Shown piece after piece: positions 11,173-20,768 of a stretch of 64,000 bases of DNA. Position 1 is the first letter of the stretch; every line of letters starts with the position of its first letter. The stretch covers positions 9,084,501-9,148,500 of the forward strand of contig NZ_JAQNDO010000001.1 in the NCBI RefSeq assembly GCF_028369105.1. Reading direction: 5' to 3'. The position numbers were made by a program, and so were the translations under genes. Source of the stretch: Polyangium mundeleinium. GTDB lineage: Bacteria > Myxococcota_A > Polyangia > Polyangiales > Polyangiaceae. The notes beneath the pieces were generated by a model. That model worked only from the letters and a program-made list of their open reading frames with translations. It made no database searches and was not told the DNA's origin.

Positions 11173-12734
11173 CACAACTTGTACGGGGTCATCGAATGCT
11201 CTTTGCCGTCATAACGCAGGAGCACGGGCTTGTTGTCGAGCCGCGTCGCCACGGCCACAGGCCGCTTCCAGCAGCGGACGAGCGAGACGAGCGTCTCACG
11301 CGCGTAATCGGCCCGCAGGTCGACGCCGCCGTGCTGGTGCTCGAGGAGCAGCTCGCCGCGGTTCTGGTGGTTCGCGTCGATCACGCGGATGTAGGGATCA
11401 CCGAAATTCGTGAGCGAAAAGAGGAGCTTTTCCTTCACGTCGCGGAACTGACGGCTCTCGATCTCGAACCGATCATTTCGCCCCGAAAAACCGAACGTGT
11501 AGAGCTTCTGCTCCAGCACGAAATCGGGGGTCAAGAACTCGTCGATGAACGTCACGTCATTGTAGAGCGCGCGGACCTGGAAGATCTTCTGGCGACCGAG
11601 GCCGAGGCGCATGTCCCAGCTCCGCTTCGCGTCGAGATCGTTGCACTCCTCCCACTCGCGGCCGAAGCGCCCCTTGTTCCAGCGATCCTCGATGTACCGG
11701 AAGAGCTCGACCCCGACCTTGTACGGGTTCAGCCGCCCCGGCGCCGTGGCCATGACGCCCGCGTTGTTGTCGGCGTAATCGATGATCTCCGAGGCATCGA
11801 GGATCTTCTCCGTGAGGATCTTCGAATGCCAGTACGCCGCCCAGCCCTCGTTCATGATCTTGGTCTGGCGCTGCGGCACGAAATAGAGGGCCTCGTCGCG
11901 GATGACCTCCAGAACGTCGCGCTCCCAGCGCTCCAAAGGCGCGTGATCGAGCAGGAAGCCGAGCACGTCCCGCTCCGGCCGCTCGGGGACCTTGCGCTCG
12001 GGTTTGTCCCTCGCGAGCTGCTTCTTCTTGGCCTCGATGTACTCCTCCGGGTTGATGAAGGATTCCATGTACTCCTTCGCCCGGAGCCGCGGCACCTCGA
12101 TCGGCTTCTCGTCCTCCTCCTCATCGCCCTTCTTCGTCGTCCCGCGGCCCGAAAACGGCTGCCACGGATCGATGAGGTTCTCCAGCGAGAGGCATCGATC
12201 GATGAAATCCTCGACCTTGTTGATCCCGTGCCGCTCGATGTGCCGCGCGACGCGCGCGCCGTGGTTCGCCATCTTGTCGATCCAGCGCCGATCAGGGTCG
12301 TAGGGGCTCGTCTTGCGCACCGGATCGATGATGTTTCCCTTTTGATCGAGGTCGGTCGAGCGGAAGCAGAAGTTGTTCTTGAAGAAGTCCACGTGCGCGT
12401 ACACGTGGGCCATCACGAGCTTCTGATCCGTGAGCGAGTTCCCTTCGAGCAAATAGGCGTACGAGGGGTTGTTGTTGATGACCATCTCGTAAATCTTCGA
12501 GAGGCCATATTCGTAGCTTTTCGAAAGCTGCTCGTACTCCATGCCGTACCGCCAGTGCGGATACCGGCTCGGGAAACCGCCGTACGCGGCGATCTCGTTC
12601 ATCTGGTCGTACGTCAGGATCTCGAAGATCACGGGGAAGAAGTCGAGGCCATACTCGCGCGCCACGGCCTCGACGCGCTCCTGCTCGGCCCGCAGGTAGC
12701 GGGGGAGCGCGGTGTTCAGCGCAAACTTGCTCAT
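11172..12734 (-). CDS. SpoVR family protein
   Basis: This 520-residue protein matches SpoVR/YcgB across its length: [54 protein letters not shown] and [11 protein letters not shown] are family hallmarks. Bacillus SpoVR is needed for normal spore cortex, and in proteobacteria the gene travels with prkA and yeaH/DUF444. Here it follows the DUF444 gene with a 19-base gap and precedes a TPR lipoprotein with a one-base overlap. Myxobacteria make myxospores, so a developmental or stress role is plausible. The biochemical function is unknown. Confidence 0.93.
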   Translation of the reverse strand: MSKFALNTALPRYLRAEQERVEAVAREYGLDFFPVIFEILTYDQMNEIAAYGGFPSRYPHWRYGMEYEQLSKSYEYGLSKIYEMVINNNPSYAYLLEGNSLTDQKLVMAHVYAHVDFFKNNFCFRSTDLDQKGNIIDPVRKTSPYDPDRRWIDKMANHGARVARHIERHGINKVEDFIDRCLSLENLIDPWQPFSGRGTTKKGDEEEDEKPIEVPRLRAKEYMESFINPEEYIEAKKKQLARDKPERKVPERPERDVLGFLLDHAPLERWERDVLEVIRDEALYFVPQRQTKIMNEGWAAYWHSKILTEKILDASEIIDYADNNAGVMATAPGRLNPYKVGVELFRYIEDRWNKGRFGREWEECNDLDAKRSWDMRLGLGRQKIFQVRALYNDVTFIDEFLTPDFVLEQKLYTFGFSGRNDRFEIESRQFRDVKEKLLFSLTNFGDPYIRVIDANHQNRGELLLEHQHGGVDLRADYARETLVSLVRCWKRPVAVATRLDNKPVLLRYDGKEHSMTPYKL

Positions 12735-12753
12735 CTCGCCTCTACGCCCCCTC

Positions 12754-13863
<1,110 letters not shown>

Positions 13864-14114
13864 CCCGGAAGTGTAGCAGATCCGATCCAAAGGAGGCCCT
13901 TTCTGCCCGACGAACTGCGCGGCCGCCAAGCACATTCCCCGCACGTCCAGCCTGGTCCACGCATGCCCACGCCGCTCCGCCCGCGCGCTCGATCGTCGGG
14001 TCGCTCACGCGCGCTCGATGCGCGGCCGTTCCGCGCGTGGAACAAGCGTTCCGTGATCGGCGCGATCCAGCGGCGAATTGGGCGTCCAGGACAGCGCCTG
14101 TGATACGCTCCCAG

Positions 14115-15830
14115 ATGATGTCGCGGGGCACTTATTCCATAAGGATGCTTTGGTTCGTGCTGTCGCTCGTGGCCCTCGGATGCGGGGGGCGGGCGGAGCT
14201 GCTCGGACCAGGACAAGGCGAGGGCGGCCAGGGCGGCCAGGGCGGCCAGGGCGGAGGCATTCCCTGCCTCGAAGACGGGAGCCCCTGTCAGGGCGGAAGC
14301 CCCTGCTGCAACGGCACCTGCGAGAACGGGGTTTGCGGCCCGTCGACCTGCCTGCCCGACCAGGCGCCTTGCACGGACGCGAGCGAGTGCTGCGCCGGCA
14401 TCTGCGCGAACGAGCGCTGCGGCTTCAATGAGTGTTCCCCCGACGGCTTCGGCTGCGTCTCGGGCCTCGATTGCTGCAGCGGCATCTGTCAAAACAGCGT
14501 CTGCGGGTTCGGCCCGTGTTTGCCGAACGGTGCGAGCTGCGTCGAAGGCGGCCAGTGCTGCGGCGGCGGCTGCTTCCAGGGCCTCTGCAGCAACGCGTGC
14601 CTGCCCGACGGCTCGGCCTGCTTCGAGAACATCCAGTGTTGCAGCGGCGCCTGCAACGACGGCAGCTGCGGCTTCAACCCGTGCGTGCCCGACGGCGAGA
14701 AGTGCATGTCGGGCTTCGACTGCTGCAACGGCTCGTGCATCAACGGGGTCTGCGGCATCGGGCAGTGCACGGGCAACGGCCTCATGTGCAGCTCGCCCGA
14801 CGAGTGCTGCTCCGGCCTCTGCTCGAACGGCGTTTGCCTCGGCAAGCCCTGCTCGCACGACGTCTGCGTGGTCGGCCCCGCGCTCGATCCCGGCTGCGGG
14901 CCGTGCGCCGCGTCGATCTGCCAGCTCGACCCGTTCTGCTGCAACGCGAACTGGGACGGGCTCTGCGTGAACGCCGTGGACTCGCTCTGCGGGCTGAACT
15001 GCGGCGAGTGCACGGAGGACGGCCTGCCGTGCATGTTGGGGGATCAGTGCTGCTCGCAGGTCTGCAACGCGAACGGGACGTGCGGCCCGCTCGTCTGCGC
15101 GCCCGACGGCAAGGTCTGCAAGACCGGCGCCGAGTGCTGCACCGGGCAGTGCTCGAACGGCGTCTGCGGTCCGCCGGTCTGCAAGCCGAACGGCGTGCCC
15201 TGCATGCTCGCCGGCGAGTGCTGCACGAACCAGTGCTCGAGCGGCGTCTGCGGTCCGCCGGTCTGCAAGCCCGACGGCCAGATGTGCGCGGGCGCCGGCG
15301 AATGCTGCACGGGCCTCTGCTCGGACGGCGTCTGCGGCCCGCCCAAGTGCCAGCCCGACGGCAACGGCTGCATGACGGCCGGCGAGTGCTGCACGGGCGT
15401 CTGCACGAACGGCGTCTGCGGCAAACCCGTCTGCCAGCCGGACGGCGTTCTCTGCAACGTGCCGGGCGATTGCTGCTCGGGGCTCTGCTCGGACGGCGTT
15501 TGCGGCCCGCCCAAGTGCCAGCCCGATGGCGCCATGTGCATGAACAGCGCCGCGTGCTGCACCGGGCAGTGCACGAACGGCATCTGCGGCGCGCCCGCCT
15601 GCCCGTCGGACGGCAGCGTGTGCGGCAACTGCGTGGCGCAGAGCTGCTGCAACCAGCTCCAGAACTGCATCAACAACCCCACCTGCCAGAACAACGTGCA
15701 GTGCTTCCTCACGTGCGTGGCCGGCGGATCGAGCCCGGGCCCGTGCTTCTTCCAGTGCGTGAACAGCCCGCAAGCCGTGCAGCTCCTCGTCTGCCTCGGC
15801 TCGAACTGCGGCCAGGGCACCTGCTTCTAG
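14115..15830 (+). CDS. Cys-rich lipoprotein with 14 tandem cystine-knot-like modules
   Basis: A signal sequence (MLWFVLSLVALGC, lipidation Cys about residue 23) and a Gly/Gln linker (GGQGGQGGQGGG) precede the modules. Seven modules of about 28 residues come first (about 51-246). Then comes a distinct Cys domain with GCGPCAASIC and CCNANWDGLC (about 247-299), seven more modules (about 300-497), and a final Cys-rich domain with QNCINNPTCQ. Each module follows C-x5/6-C-x5-CC-x3-C-x4/5-C, for example CCTGLCSDGVCG, the order seen in inhibitor-cystine-knot and Dickkopf-type domains. It is probably an exported, heavily disulfide-bonded surface protein. The start is the ATG-ATG at 14115 rather than an upstream ATG, which would bury the signal peptide. 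Function unknown. Confidence 0.85.
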   Translation: MMSRGTYSIRMLWFVLSLVALGCGGRAELLGPGQGEGGQGGQGGQGGGIPCLEDGSPCQGGSPCCNGTCENGVCGPSTCLPDQAPCTDASECCAGICANERCGFNECSPDGFGCVSGLDCCSGICQNSVCGFGPCLPNGASCVEGGQCCGGGCFQGLCSNACLPDGSACFENIQCCSGACNDGSCGFNPCVPDGEKCMSGFDCCNGSCINGVCGIGQCTGNGLMCSSPDECCSGLCSNGVCLGKPCSHDVCVVGPALDPGCGPCAASICQLDPFCCNANWDGLCVNAVDSLCGLNCGECTEDGLPCMLGDQCCSQVCNANGTCGPLVCAPDGKVCKTGAECCTGQCSNGVCGPPVCKPNGVPCMLAGECCTNQCSSGVCGPPVCKPDGQMCAGAGECCTGLCSDGVCGPPKCQPDGNGCMTAGECCTGVCTNGVCGKPVCQPDGVLCNVPGDCCSGLCSDGVCGPPKCQPDGAMCMNSAACCTGQCTNGICGAPACPSDGSVCGNCVAQSCCNQLQNCINNPTCQNNVQCFLTCVAGGSSPGPCFFQCVNSPQAVQLLVCLGSNCGQGTCF

Positions 15831-15832
15831 TC

Positions 15833-16137
15833 GTGCCCGCCTCGCCTGCCCGGATCGCCGCGGCGTTTTCCCTCCTCGTCTCGCTCCTCAGCACGGAAAA
15901 CGCCGCGGCCGAGCCGCCTTCCCGCGCGGAGTCCGCGCTCCTCCACGACCTCGTCTACGCCCGAGCGCCAGCGGCCGCGTGGGCGTGTCGATCGGCGTCT
16001 CGACGTTGCGGATCCGCCGCATCATGCCGTGGGCCGGCCTGCACCTCTCCGCGGAGTACTACCCGGCAAACGACGTGCGCGGGACGATCACCGTGATCAA
16101 AGGCGGCGGGCGCGTGGGCTTCGGCTGGGATTTTTAG
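15833..16137 (+). pseudogene. Frameshifted small exported protein, probably broken
   Basis: From GTG 15833 the frame reads a signal peptide (AAAFSLLVSLLS, cleavage near AAAEP) and ALLHDLVYAR. Near 15960-15975 the plausible coding frame shifts. The continuing sense is in another frame, reading RVGVSIGVSTLRIRRIMPW, then YYPANDVRG and GGGRVGFGWDF before TAG at 16135. That tail, with alternating hydrophobics and a terminal aromatic, looks like the end of an outer-membrane barrel-type protein. The original frame loses this character. Either a one-base error or an internal deletion has broken the gene. The stop abuts the stop of the convergent gene. Confidence 0.5.
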
Positions 16138-16644
16138 CTACCGGGAGAACGAGAGGCCCCACCACGCGATCACGCGCGGCGCGCCGCCCTGATCGAAGAT
16201 CACGGGGCCCATGCCGATGCCGGGCGCGATGGAACGCAGCTCGTCGCGGAGCGCTCGCACAGGCCACGCATGCCCCTGCGCAGGATCGTCGTACCGGAAC
16301 ACGAGCGTCGGCCCGCCGTCGAGCGACGACTCGGCACGCTCGACGCGAAACGGCGCGACGCGGCGGCCCCCCTTGAGGAGGTTCCACCCGATCTCGCTCT
16401 CGATGGCCTTGCCCTCCCACGGCAAGAGATCCGAGGCGAGGAGGCGAACGAGGCTCCGGACCGCGAGGAACGCGCCGGGCGCCGCGACGAGCGCGAGCAC
16501 GCGGCCACGGCCCTCCCCGATGGCCGAGGGATCAAGGACACTCCCGGCCGCATAGATACGGCGGAGCGACTCGGGATGCGCGCCGACGAGCTCGTCGAGC
16601 GACCGAACCTTCGAGACGACGCGACCATGCTCCACTGCCTGCAT
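16138..16644 (-). CDS. Unknown conserved-looking protein
   Basis: I do not recognise this 168-residue protein. From ATG 16644 it reads MQAVEHGRVVSKVRSLDEL and continues with a hydrophobic stretch (GAFLAVRSLVRLLASDLLP). The C-terminal half is well structured, with LVFRYDDPAQGHAW, and ends IAWWGLSFSR. It has no signal peptide and no known catalytic motif. Codon use is typical of the genome, and third-position GC favours this frame. A longer frame runs upstream through the intergenic hairpin repeat and is not credible. The gene ends directly against the remnant at 15833-16137. Confidence 0.6.
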   Translation of the reverse strand: MQAVEHGRVVSKVRSLDELVGAHPESLRRIYAAGSVLDPSAIGEGRGRVLALVAAPGAFLAVRSLVRLLASDLLPWEGKAIESEIGWNLLKGGRRVAPFRVERAESSLDGGPTLVFRYDDPAQGHAWPVRALRDELRSIAPGIGMGPVIFDQGGAPRVIAWWGLSFSR

Positions 16645-16702
16645 GAGCCGCAGGTTGCATGGTTTCGGAACGTGCAGCAACGCGGAAGGGTCGCATCTGG
16701 GG

Positions 16703-16817
16703 GCCGTTGCGCTGGGGCGTTGGCCCAGGCCCCACCCGGGGCTGTCCGCCCCGGGACCCGGACCAGCGCAAGCGCTGGACTCGGGGTCGATGAACTGCGC
16801 GATGCGCAGTTCATCGA
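16703..16817 (+). repeat. Hairpin-rich intergenic repeat, copy A
   Basis: The 115-bp element holds a 14-bp stem with GAT loop (16787-16817), a 7-bp stem CCAGCGC/GCGCTGG (16763-16778) and a weaker GC stem near 16712-16728. An inverted, diverged copy lies at 16956-17067. Arms differ between copies, yet pairing is kept in both. The roughly 450-bp gap between the unknown gene and the flotillin contains little else. Confidence 0.75.
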
Positions 16818-16955
16818 ACAGCCGCGGGCAAGACCGGCGACGACCCTGCCAGCCAAGACCGCGGCGCTGCAGGTTCAACCCGCAGCGTGTGGTTCAACCA
16901 GCAACGTGCCCGTCGCCGGATTGGAACCACCTCCATGGTCTTGCCACCGGCTCGT

Positions 16956-17067
16956 TGGAAGAACTGCGCGGAGCGCAGTTCTTCCACCTCGGTCCAGGCC
17001 GTGCCTGGTCCGGGTCGAGGGGCGGATAGCCCCCGCGGGGTCCGGGGCAGCGCCCCGGCGCAACGGC
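16956..17067 (-). repeat. Hairpin-rich intergenic repeat, copy B (inverted)
   Basis: This is the reverse-oriented partner of the element at 16703-16817. It carries a 14-bp stem with GGA loop (16956-16986), CCAGGC/GCCTGG (16994-17008) and CCGGGGC/GCCCCGG (17042-17058), in mirrored order. Shared stretches include the GCCGTTGCGC end and GACCCGGACCAG. Confidence 0.75.
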
Positions 17068-17095
17068 TGCGGGATGAAACCCCGGGGGGGTGAGG

Positions 17096-18421
17096 TCAGG
17101 CGCGGGGCGTGCGGCCCGGCGGAGGCGTGCTCCGCGAAGGGACCTGCTGAGGCAGCGGCGGCGGCGCGGCCGCGAGGGCGGGTGCAGGCGCGCTCGTGCC
17201 GAGGCGACGCGCGACTTCCGTGAGATCCAGCCCCGTGGCCGCGCGGATCTGCTCGGACACGGCGATCGCCTTGCGCGCGAGCGAGGCGTCGTCGCCCGAC
17301 GGGAGCACCGAGAGCGTGCCGATCTTCGTCGGCGTGCGGGCGCCCGCGATGTGCGGCAAGAGCGGCATCATCTGCTGGAGCGCGAGGATCTCCAGCGCGC
17401 CCGGCCCGGCCTTGCGGATCTCGTCGACGATGCGGTGCAGCGCCTCGGCCTCCGCCTTGCCGAGCTCGATGATCTTCGCCGCGTCGCCGCGCGCTTGCTC
17501 TTCGAGGTTCCGCCGCTCGGCGTCGTGGGGCTGGATCACGTCGGCGAGGAGCTGCCGCTCGACCTGGAGCGCGCGGGCCTTCTGGCGGTTGATCTCCGCC
17601 TTGACCTGCGCGATCTGCGCGAGCACCTGGCCCTTGGCCTCCTGGATCATGGCCTCGCGACGGCTCAACGCGTCCTTCACGCGCTTCTCCGTCTCCTGCC
17701 GCGCGATGGCGAGGTCCGCGTCGATCTTGGCGACCTCGCTCCTCGCCCAGTTCTCGGCCTTCTGCTCGGCCGACTCGGCTTGTGTCCTCGCCTCGACGAT
17801 GCTCGCGTCCATGCGCACGCTCGCGCCGCGCATGCGGCCGATCGAGTTCAGGTAATTCGCGTCGTCGGCGACGTTCTGGATCTTCAGCGTGTCGAGCACG
17901 AGGCCCATGCGCTGCATGTCGTGCTCGGCCTCTTCGAGCAGCTTGTCGGCGAACGCGGTCTTGTCCTGGTTCACCTGCTCGGGCGTGAGCTGCGCGAGCA
18001 CGCCGCGGACGTTGCCTTCCAGCGTCTCGCGCGCGATCGCCGCGATCTCGTCGCGCGACTTGCCGAGGAAACGCTCGACCGCGTTCGAGAGCCGCGGCTC
18101 CTCGCCCGGCAGTTTCACGTGCGCGACGCCTTGCACGTTGAGCGGGATGCCGCCCTTCGAGTAGGCGCCCTTCACGGAGATATCGACCGGGATGTTGTTG
18201 AGATCCATCCGGTCGACCCGCTCGAGCAGCGGGATGCGCACGGCGCGACCGCCACGCACGGAGCGATAGCCCACCGCGCGCGAGCCCACTTGATGCGACC
18301 CGCCCGAGAGGATGAGCACCTCGTTCGGCGAGCTCACGAGCAGGAGGTTCTTCAGCGTGTAGATGACGAAGCCCACCACGACGAACGCGGTGAGACCGAG
18401 GACCATGATGATCTGGATCAC
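17096..18421 (-). CDS. SPFH/flotillin-like membrane protein (second of pair)
   Basis: One N-terminal membrane helix (MVLGLTAFVVVGFVIYTL) leads into an SPFH/band-7 domain. SPNEVLILSGG, RIPLLERVDRMDLNNIPV and AYSKGGIPLNVQGVAHVK are typical. A long Ala/Glu-rich coiled coil (about 185-330) and a Pro-rich tail follow. Flotillins oligomerise at the inner membrane and organise functional microdomains. The GTG start at 18421 overlaps the upstream paralogue's stop as GTGA. It shares many segments with that paralogue (for example the GKSRDEI/GTSPTQI region and QLTPEQVNQD/QLTPEEVNED), so the two arose by duplication. Confidence 0.88.
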   Translation of the reverse strand: MIQIIMVLGLTAFVVVGFVIYTLKNLLLVSSPNEVLILSGGSHQVGSRAVGYRSVRGGRAVRIPLLERVDRMDLNNIPVDISVKGAYSKGGIPLNVQGVAHVKLPGEEPRLSNAVERFLGKSRDEIAAIARETLEGNVRGVLAQLTPEQVNQDKTAFADKLLEEAEHDMQRMGLVLDTLKIQNVADDANYLNSIGRMRGASVRMDASIVEARTQAESAEQKAENWARSEVAKIDADLAIARQETEKRVKDALSRREAMIQEAKGQVLAQIAQVKAEINRQKARALQVERQLLADVIQPHDAERRNLEEQARGDAAKIIELGKAEAEALHRIVDEIRKAGPGALEILALQQMMPLLPHIAGARTPTKIGTLSVLPSGDDASLARKAIAVSEQIRAATGLDLTEVARRLGTSAPAPALAAAPPPLPQQVPSRSTPPPGRTPRA

Positions 18422-19698
18422 GAAGCCCTCCCGTGCGATCCGAGGATCTGCTGGATGTCGATGCCCATCGCGCGCCCCGTCTCCTGCAGGACACGCGTCA
18501 CCGCGGCCGGGTACGCCGCGACGAGCGCGCTGAACGCCTCGACATCGTTGCCCGCCACCACGTTGACCTCGCCAATCTGCGTCTGCGCCACGCGCGCCGC
18601 CGCGGCCGTCACGAGCTGCCGCAGCTGCTGAAGCACGTACGCGTCCTTCGCGAGTTGCCCCGCGGCCGCCCACTCCTGCGCCACGAGACGGAGCGCCTCG
18701 GCCGTCGCCTTGCCGTTCTCCACCGTGGGCGCCGCCTCGCCGCGCGCCTTGAGCTCCTGCGCCTTGCGGTTCGCCTCGGCCGGCAGGATGACGTCACAGT
18801 TGAGGCGAAGTTTCTCGAGCTCGGCGCGCAACGCCTGGAGCTCCTGCTCGGCCACGGCGCGCTCGGTCTCGGCCGCGATCTCGGCCTCGTTCTCGATCTG
18901 CTTCGCCTCCGCTTCGAGCTTCGCGCCCTCGGCGCGGTAGTTGTTGCGGCTCTGCACGATCACCGTCTCGGCGCGCTTCGCCGCCGTCTCGGCTGCCTGC
19001 CGCGCCGCCGCCTGCGCCTCGGCCACGGCCTGGTTCGCCGCGTTCTCGGCGTTCGCCGCGTCGCGCAGCATCGTCGCGATCCGGCCGCGGCCGAGGTTCG
19101 CGAGGTAGTGCTGGTCATCGGAGACGTGCTGCACCTTGAGCACGTCGAGCTCGAGCCCGAGCTTGTCGAAGTCGTCGCGCGCGTTCTCCACGAGCGTCTC
19201 GGCGAACTTCAGCCGATCCTCGTTCACCTCCTCGGGCGTGAGCTGGGAGATGACCTCGCGGAGCACGCCTTCGAGCGTCTGCTGCGCGGCGATGGCGATC
19301 TGCGTGGGCGAGGTGCCGAGGAAACGCTCGACGGCGTTGCGCACGGCGGTGTCGTTGCTCGCGATCTTCACGTTCGCGATTGCGTGCACGCTGAGCGGGA
19401 TGCCGCCCTTCGAGTAGGCGTTGTGCACCTGGACCTCGACAGGGAAGAGCCGCATGTCCATGCGGGCCACGCTCTCGAGGAAGGGCACGCGGAAGCCGCG
19501 TCCGCCGTGCAGGATCTTGTAACCGCTCACGGTGCCGTCGGGCAGGACGTGCTTGCGGCCGCTGAAGACCAGGATCTCGTTCGGCCGGCAGATGAACAAG
19601 AACTGCCGGAGGACCGCCACGAAGATCCCGAAGAGCAGGATGATGCCGCCCGCGGCGAGCAGCACGAAGACGGCTTGATCGAGGTCGGGCGTCCCCAT
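18418..19698 (-). CDS. SPFH/flotillin-like membrane protein (first of pair)
   Basis: From ATG 19698 (MGTPDLDQAVFVLL) a membrane helix is followed by CRPNEILVFSGRKH, RVPFLESVARMDMRLFPVEV and AYSKGGIPLSVHAIANVK, the SPFH domain. A long coiled coil rich in AEA/AAE repeats runs about 190-330. An in-frame ATG at 19785 would add 29 residues ahead of the helix; neither has a strong ribosome site. It is expected to form hetero-oligomers with the next gene product and to work with the NfeD-like protein encoded just upstream. Confidence 0.88.
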   Translation of the reverse strand: MGTPDLDQAVFVLLAAGGIILLFGIFVAVLRQFLFICRPNEILVFSGRKHVLPDGTVSGYKILHGGRGFRVPFLESVARMDMRLFPVEVQVHNAYSKGGIPLSVHAIANVKIASNDTAVRNAVERFLGTSPTQIAIAAQQTLEGVLREVISQLTPEEVNEDRLKFAETLVENARDDFDKLGLELDVLKVQHVSDDQHYLANLGRGRIATMLRDAANAENAANQAVAEAQAAARQAAETAAKRAETVIVQSRNNYRAEGAKLEAEAKQIENEAEIAAETERAVAEQELQALRAELEKLRLNCDVILPAEANRKAQELKARGEAAPTVENGKATAEALRLVAQEWAAAGQLAKDAYVLQQLRQLVTAAAARVAQTQIGEVNVVAGNDVEAFSALVAAYPAAVTRVLQETGRAMGIDIQQILGSHGRAS

Positions 19699-19820
19699 GC
19701 CCGAGGCCCCGCTGGTGGAAGGGCGCGTGCGCCGCTGCGCGTCGATCGACGCGAAGAGGACACTGCCGAGATGATGATACCCCATGCGGCGAGCGTAGCA
19801 GGCAAGCCGGCACGCCCGGT

Positions 19821-19844
19821 GCGTGATCGGACACGCGATCACGC
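19821..19844. promoter_or_regulatory. Inverted repeat between nfeD and flotillin genes
   Basis: GCGTGATCG and CGATCACGC pair perfectly (9 bp) around GACACG in the 161-bp gap. No U tract follows on the minus strand, so it could be an operator, a processing site or a weak terminator that sets unequal expression of nfeD and the flotillins. Confidence 0.4.
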
Positions 19845-19859
19845 GATTTCAGCCTCCGG

Positions 19860-20462
19860 CTAGGCGAGCTCGGAGGGGCGCCGCGACACGCGCGCCACGT
19901 CACCTTCCACGTCCTCCACGAGGACGTGGTCGCCGCGCGCGATGTCCTCGCCGTCGCTGCGGGCGAGCAGGTCGACGCTCTGCCCCTTCAAAACAATACG
20001 AATCTTGCCGACCTTGTCCTTGCCGACGGGCACGAGCACACGCCCGACCGAGCCGCCGGCGTGGGTGACGTCCGCCGACGTCGACGCGGATCCTTGGGAC
20101 ACAAAACGAAACGCGAGCTGCGCGAAGAGGCCCGACGAGAGGCCGGAGCCCGCCGCCAGCACGAAGATCACGACGGGCCCTGCGAGCGCGAAGAAGTGCA
20201 GGAGCGAGCCCGACATGCCGAAACCGAGCAACGTGAACACCCAGAACCGGAGCGAGAGGAAAAAGGCCACGAGGTCGCTCGCGCCGGTGCCCCCGGTCGT
20301 GGCGAGCGCCTTGCCGGAGACGTCCTTCGCGAGGTCCTTGCCCCCGCCTTCGCCCGCGTCGTGCCCGTCACCGCCATCGGCGTCGCCCTTGCCCCCCGAG
20401 ACGATCTGCACGAGCAAGATGCCCAAGCCCACGACCAGGGAGAAGAGGTAGACGAGGCCCAT
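19860..20462 (-). CDS. NfeD-like membrane protein with C-terminal OB-fold
   Basis: The 200-residue protein begins MGLVYLFSLVVGLGILL, has a Gly/Asp-rich loop (KGDADGGDGHDAGEGGG) and then two more membrane segments (residues about 65-120). A C-terminal OB-like domain (GGSVGRVLVPVGKDKVGKIR to SRRPSEL) follows. NfeD proteins are partners of flotillins, and this gene precedes two of them. I chose ATG 20462; longer frames run into the tandem repeat. The protease domain of long NfeD proteins is absent. Confidence 0.78.
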   Translation of the reverse strand: MGLVYLFSLVVGLGILLVQIVSGGKGDADGGDGHDAGEGGGKDLAKDVSGKALATTGGTGASDLVAFFLSLRFWVFTLLGFGMSGSLLHFFALAGPVVIFVLAAGSGLSSGLFAQLAFRFVSQGSASTSADVTHAGGSVGRVLVPVGKDKVGKIRIVLKGQSVDLLARSDGEDIARGDHVLVEDVEGDVARVSRRPSELA

Positions 20463-20491
20463 CGACGAGAGAGTATCTCGTCCACAAGCCC

Positions 20492-20768
20492 AAACGATAC
20501 GGATCGGCACCCGGGAGAGCGGAACGGTGATCCGAACGATGCGGATCGGCGCCCGGGGAGGCGCTCCGCAAGTTACGGAGCGGCGACGCGGCCGCCGGGG
20601 AGGCGAGCGCGACGATGCGGAGCGACGACCCGGCCGCCGCGGAGGCGAGCGCAACGATGCGGAGCGACGACCCGGCCGCCGCGGAGGCGCGCGCAACGAT
20701 GCGGAGCGACGACCCGGGCGCCGCGGAGGCGAGCGCGACGATGCGGAGTGGCGACCCGGCGGTCGCGC
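20492..20768. repeat. 42-bp minisatellite upstream of nfeD
   Basis: Units starting at 20611, 20653, 20695 and 20737 are exactly 42 bp apart and nearly identical (core ACGATGCGGAGCGACGACCC). Diverged units precede them at about 20492, 20535 and 20570. Because 42 is a multiple of three, all frames stay open, but no frame looks like a protein. It fills the gap between glnE and nfeD and reaches the glnE stop codon. Confidence 0.88.
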
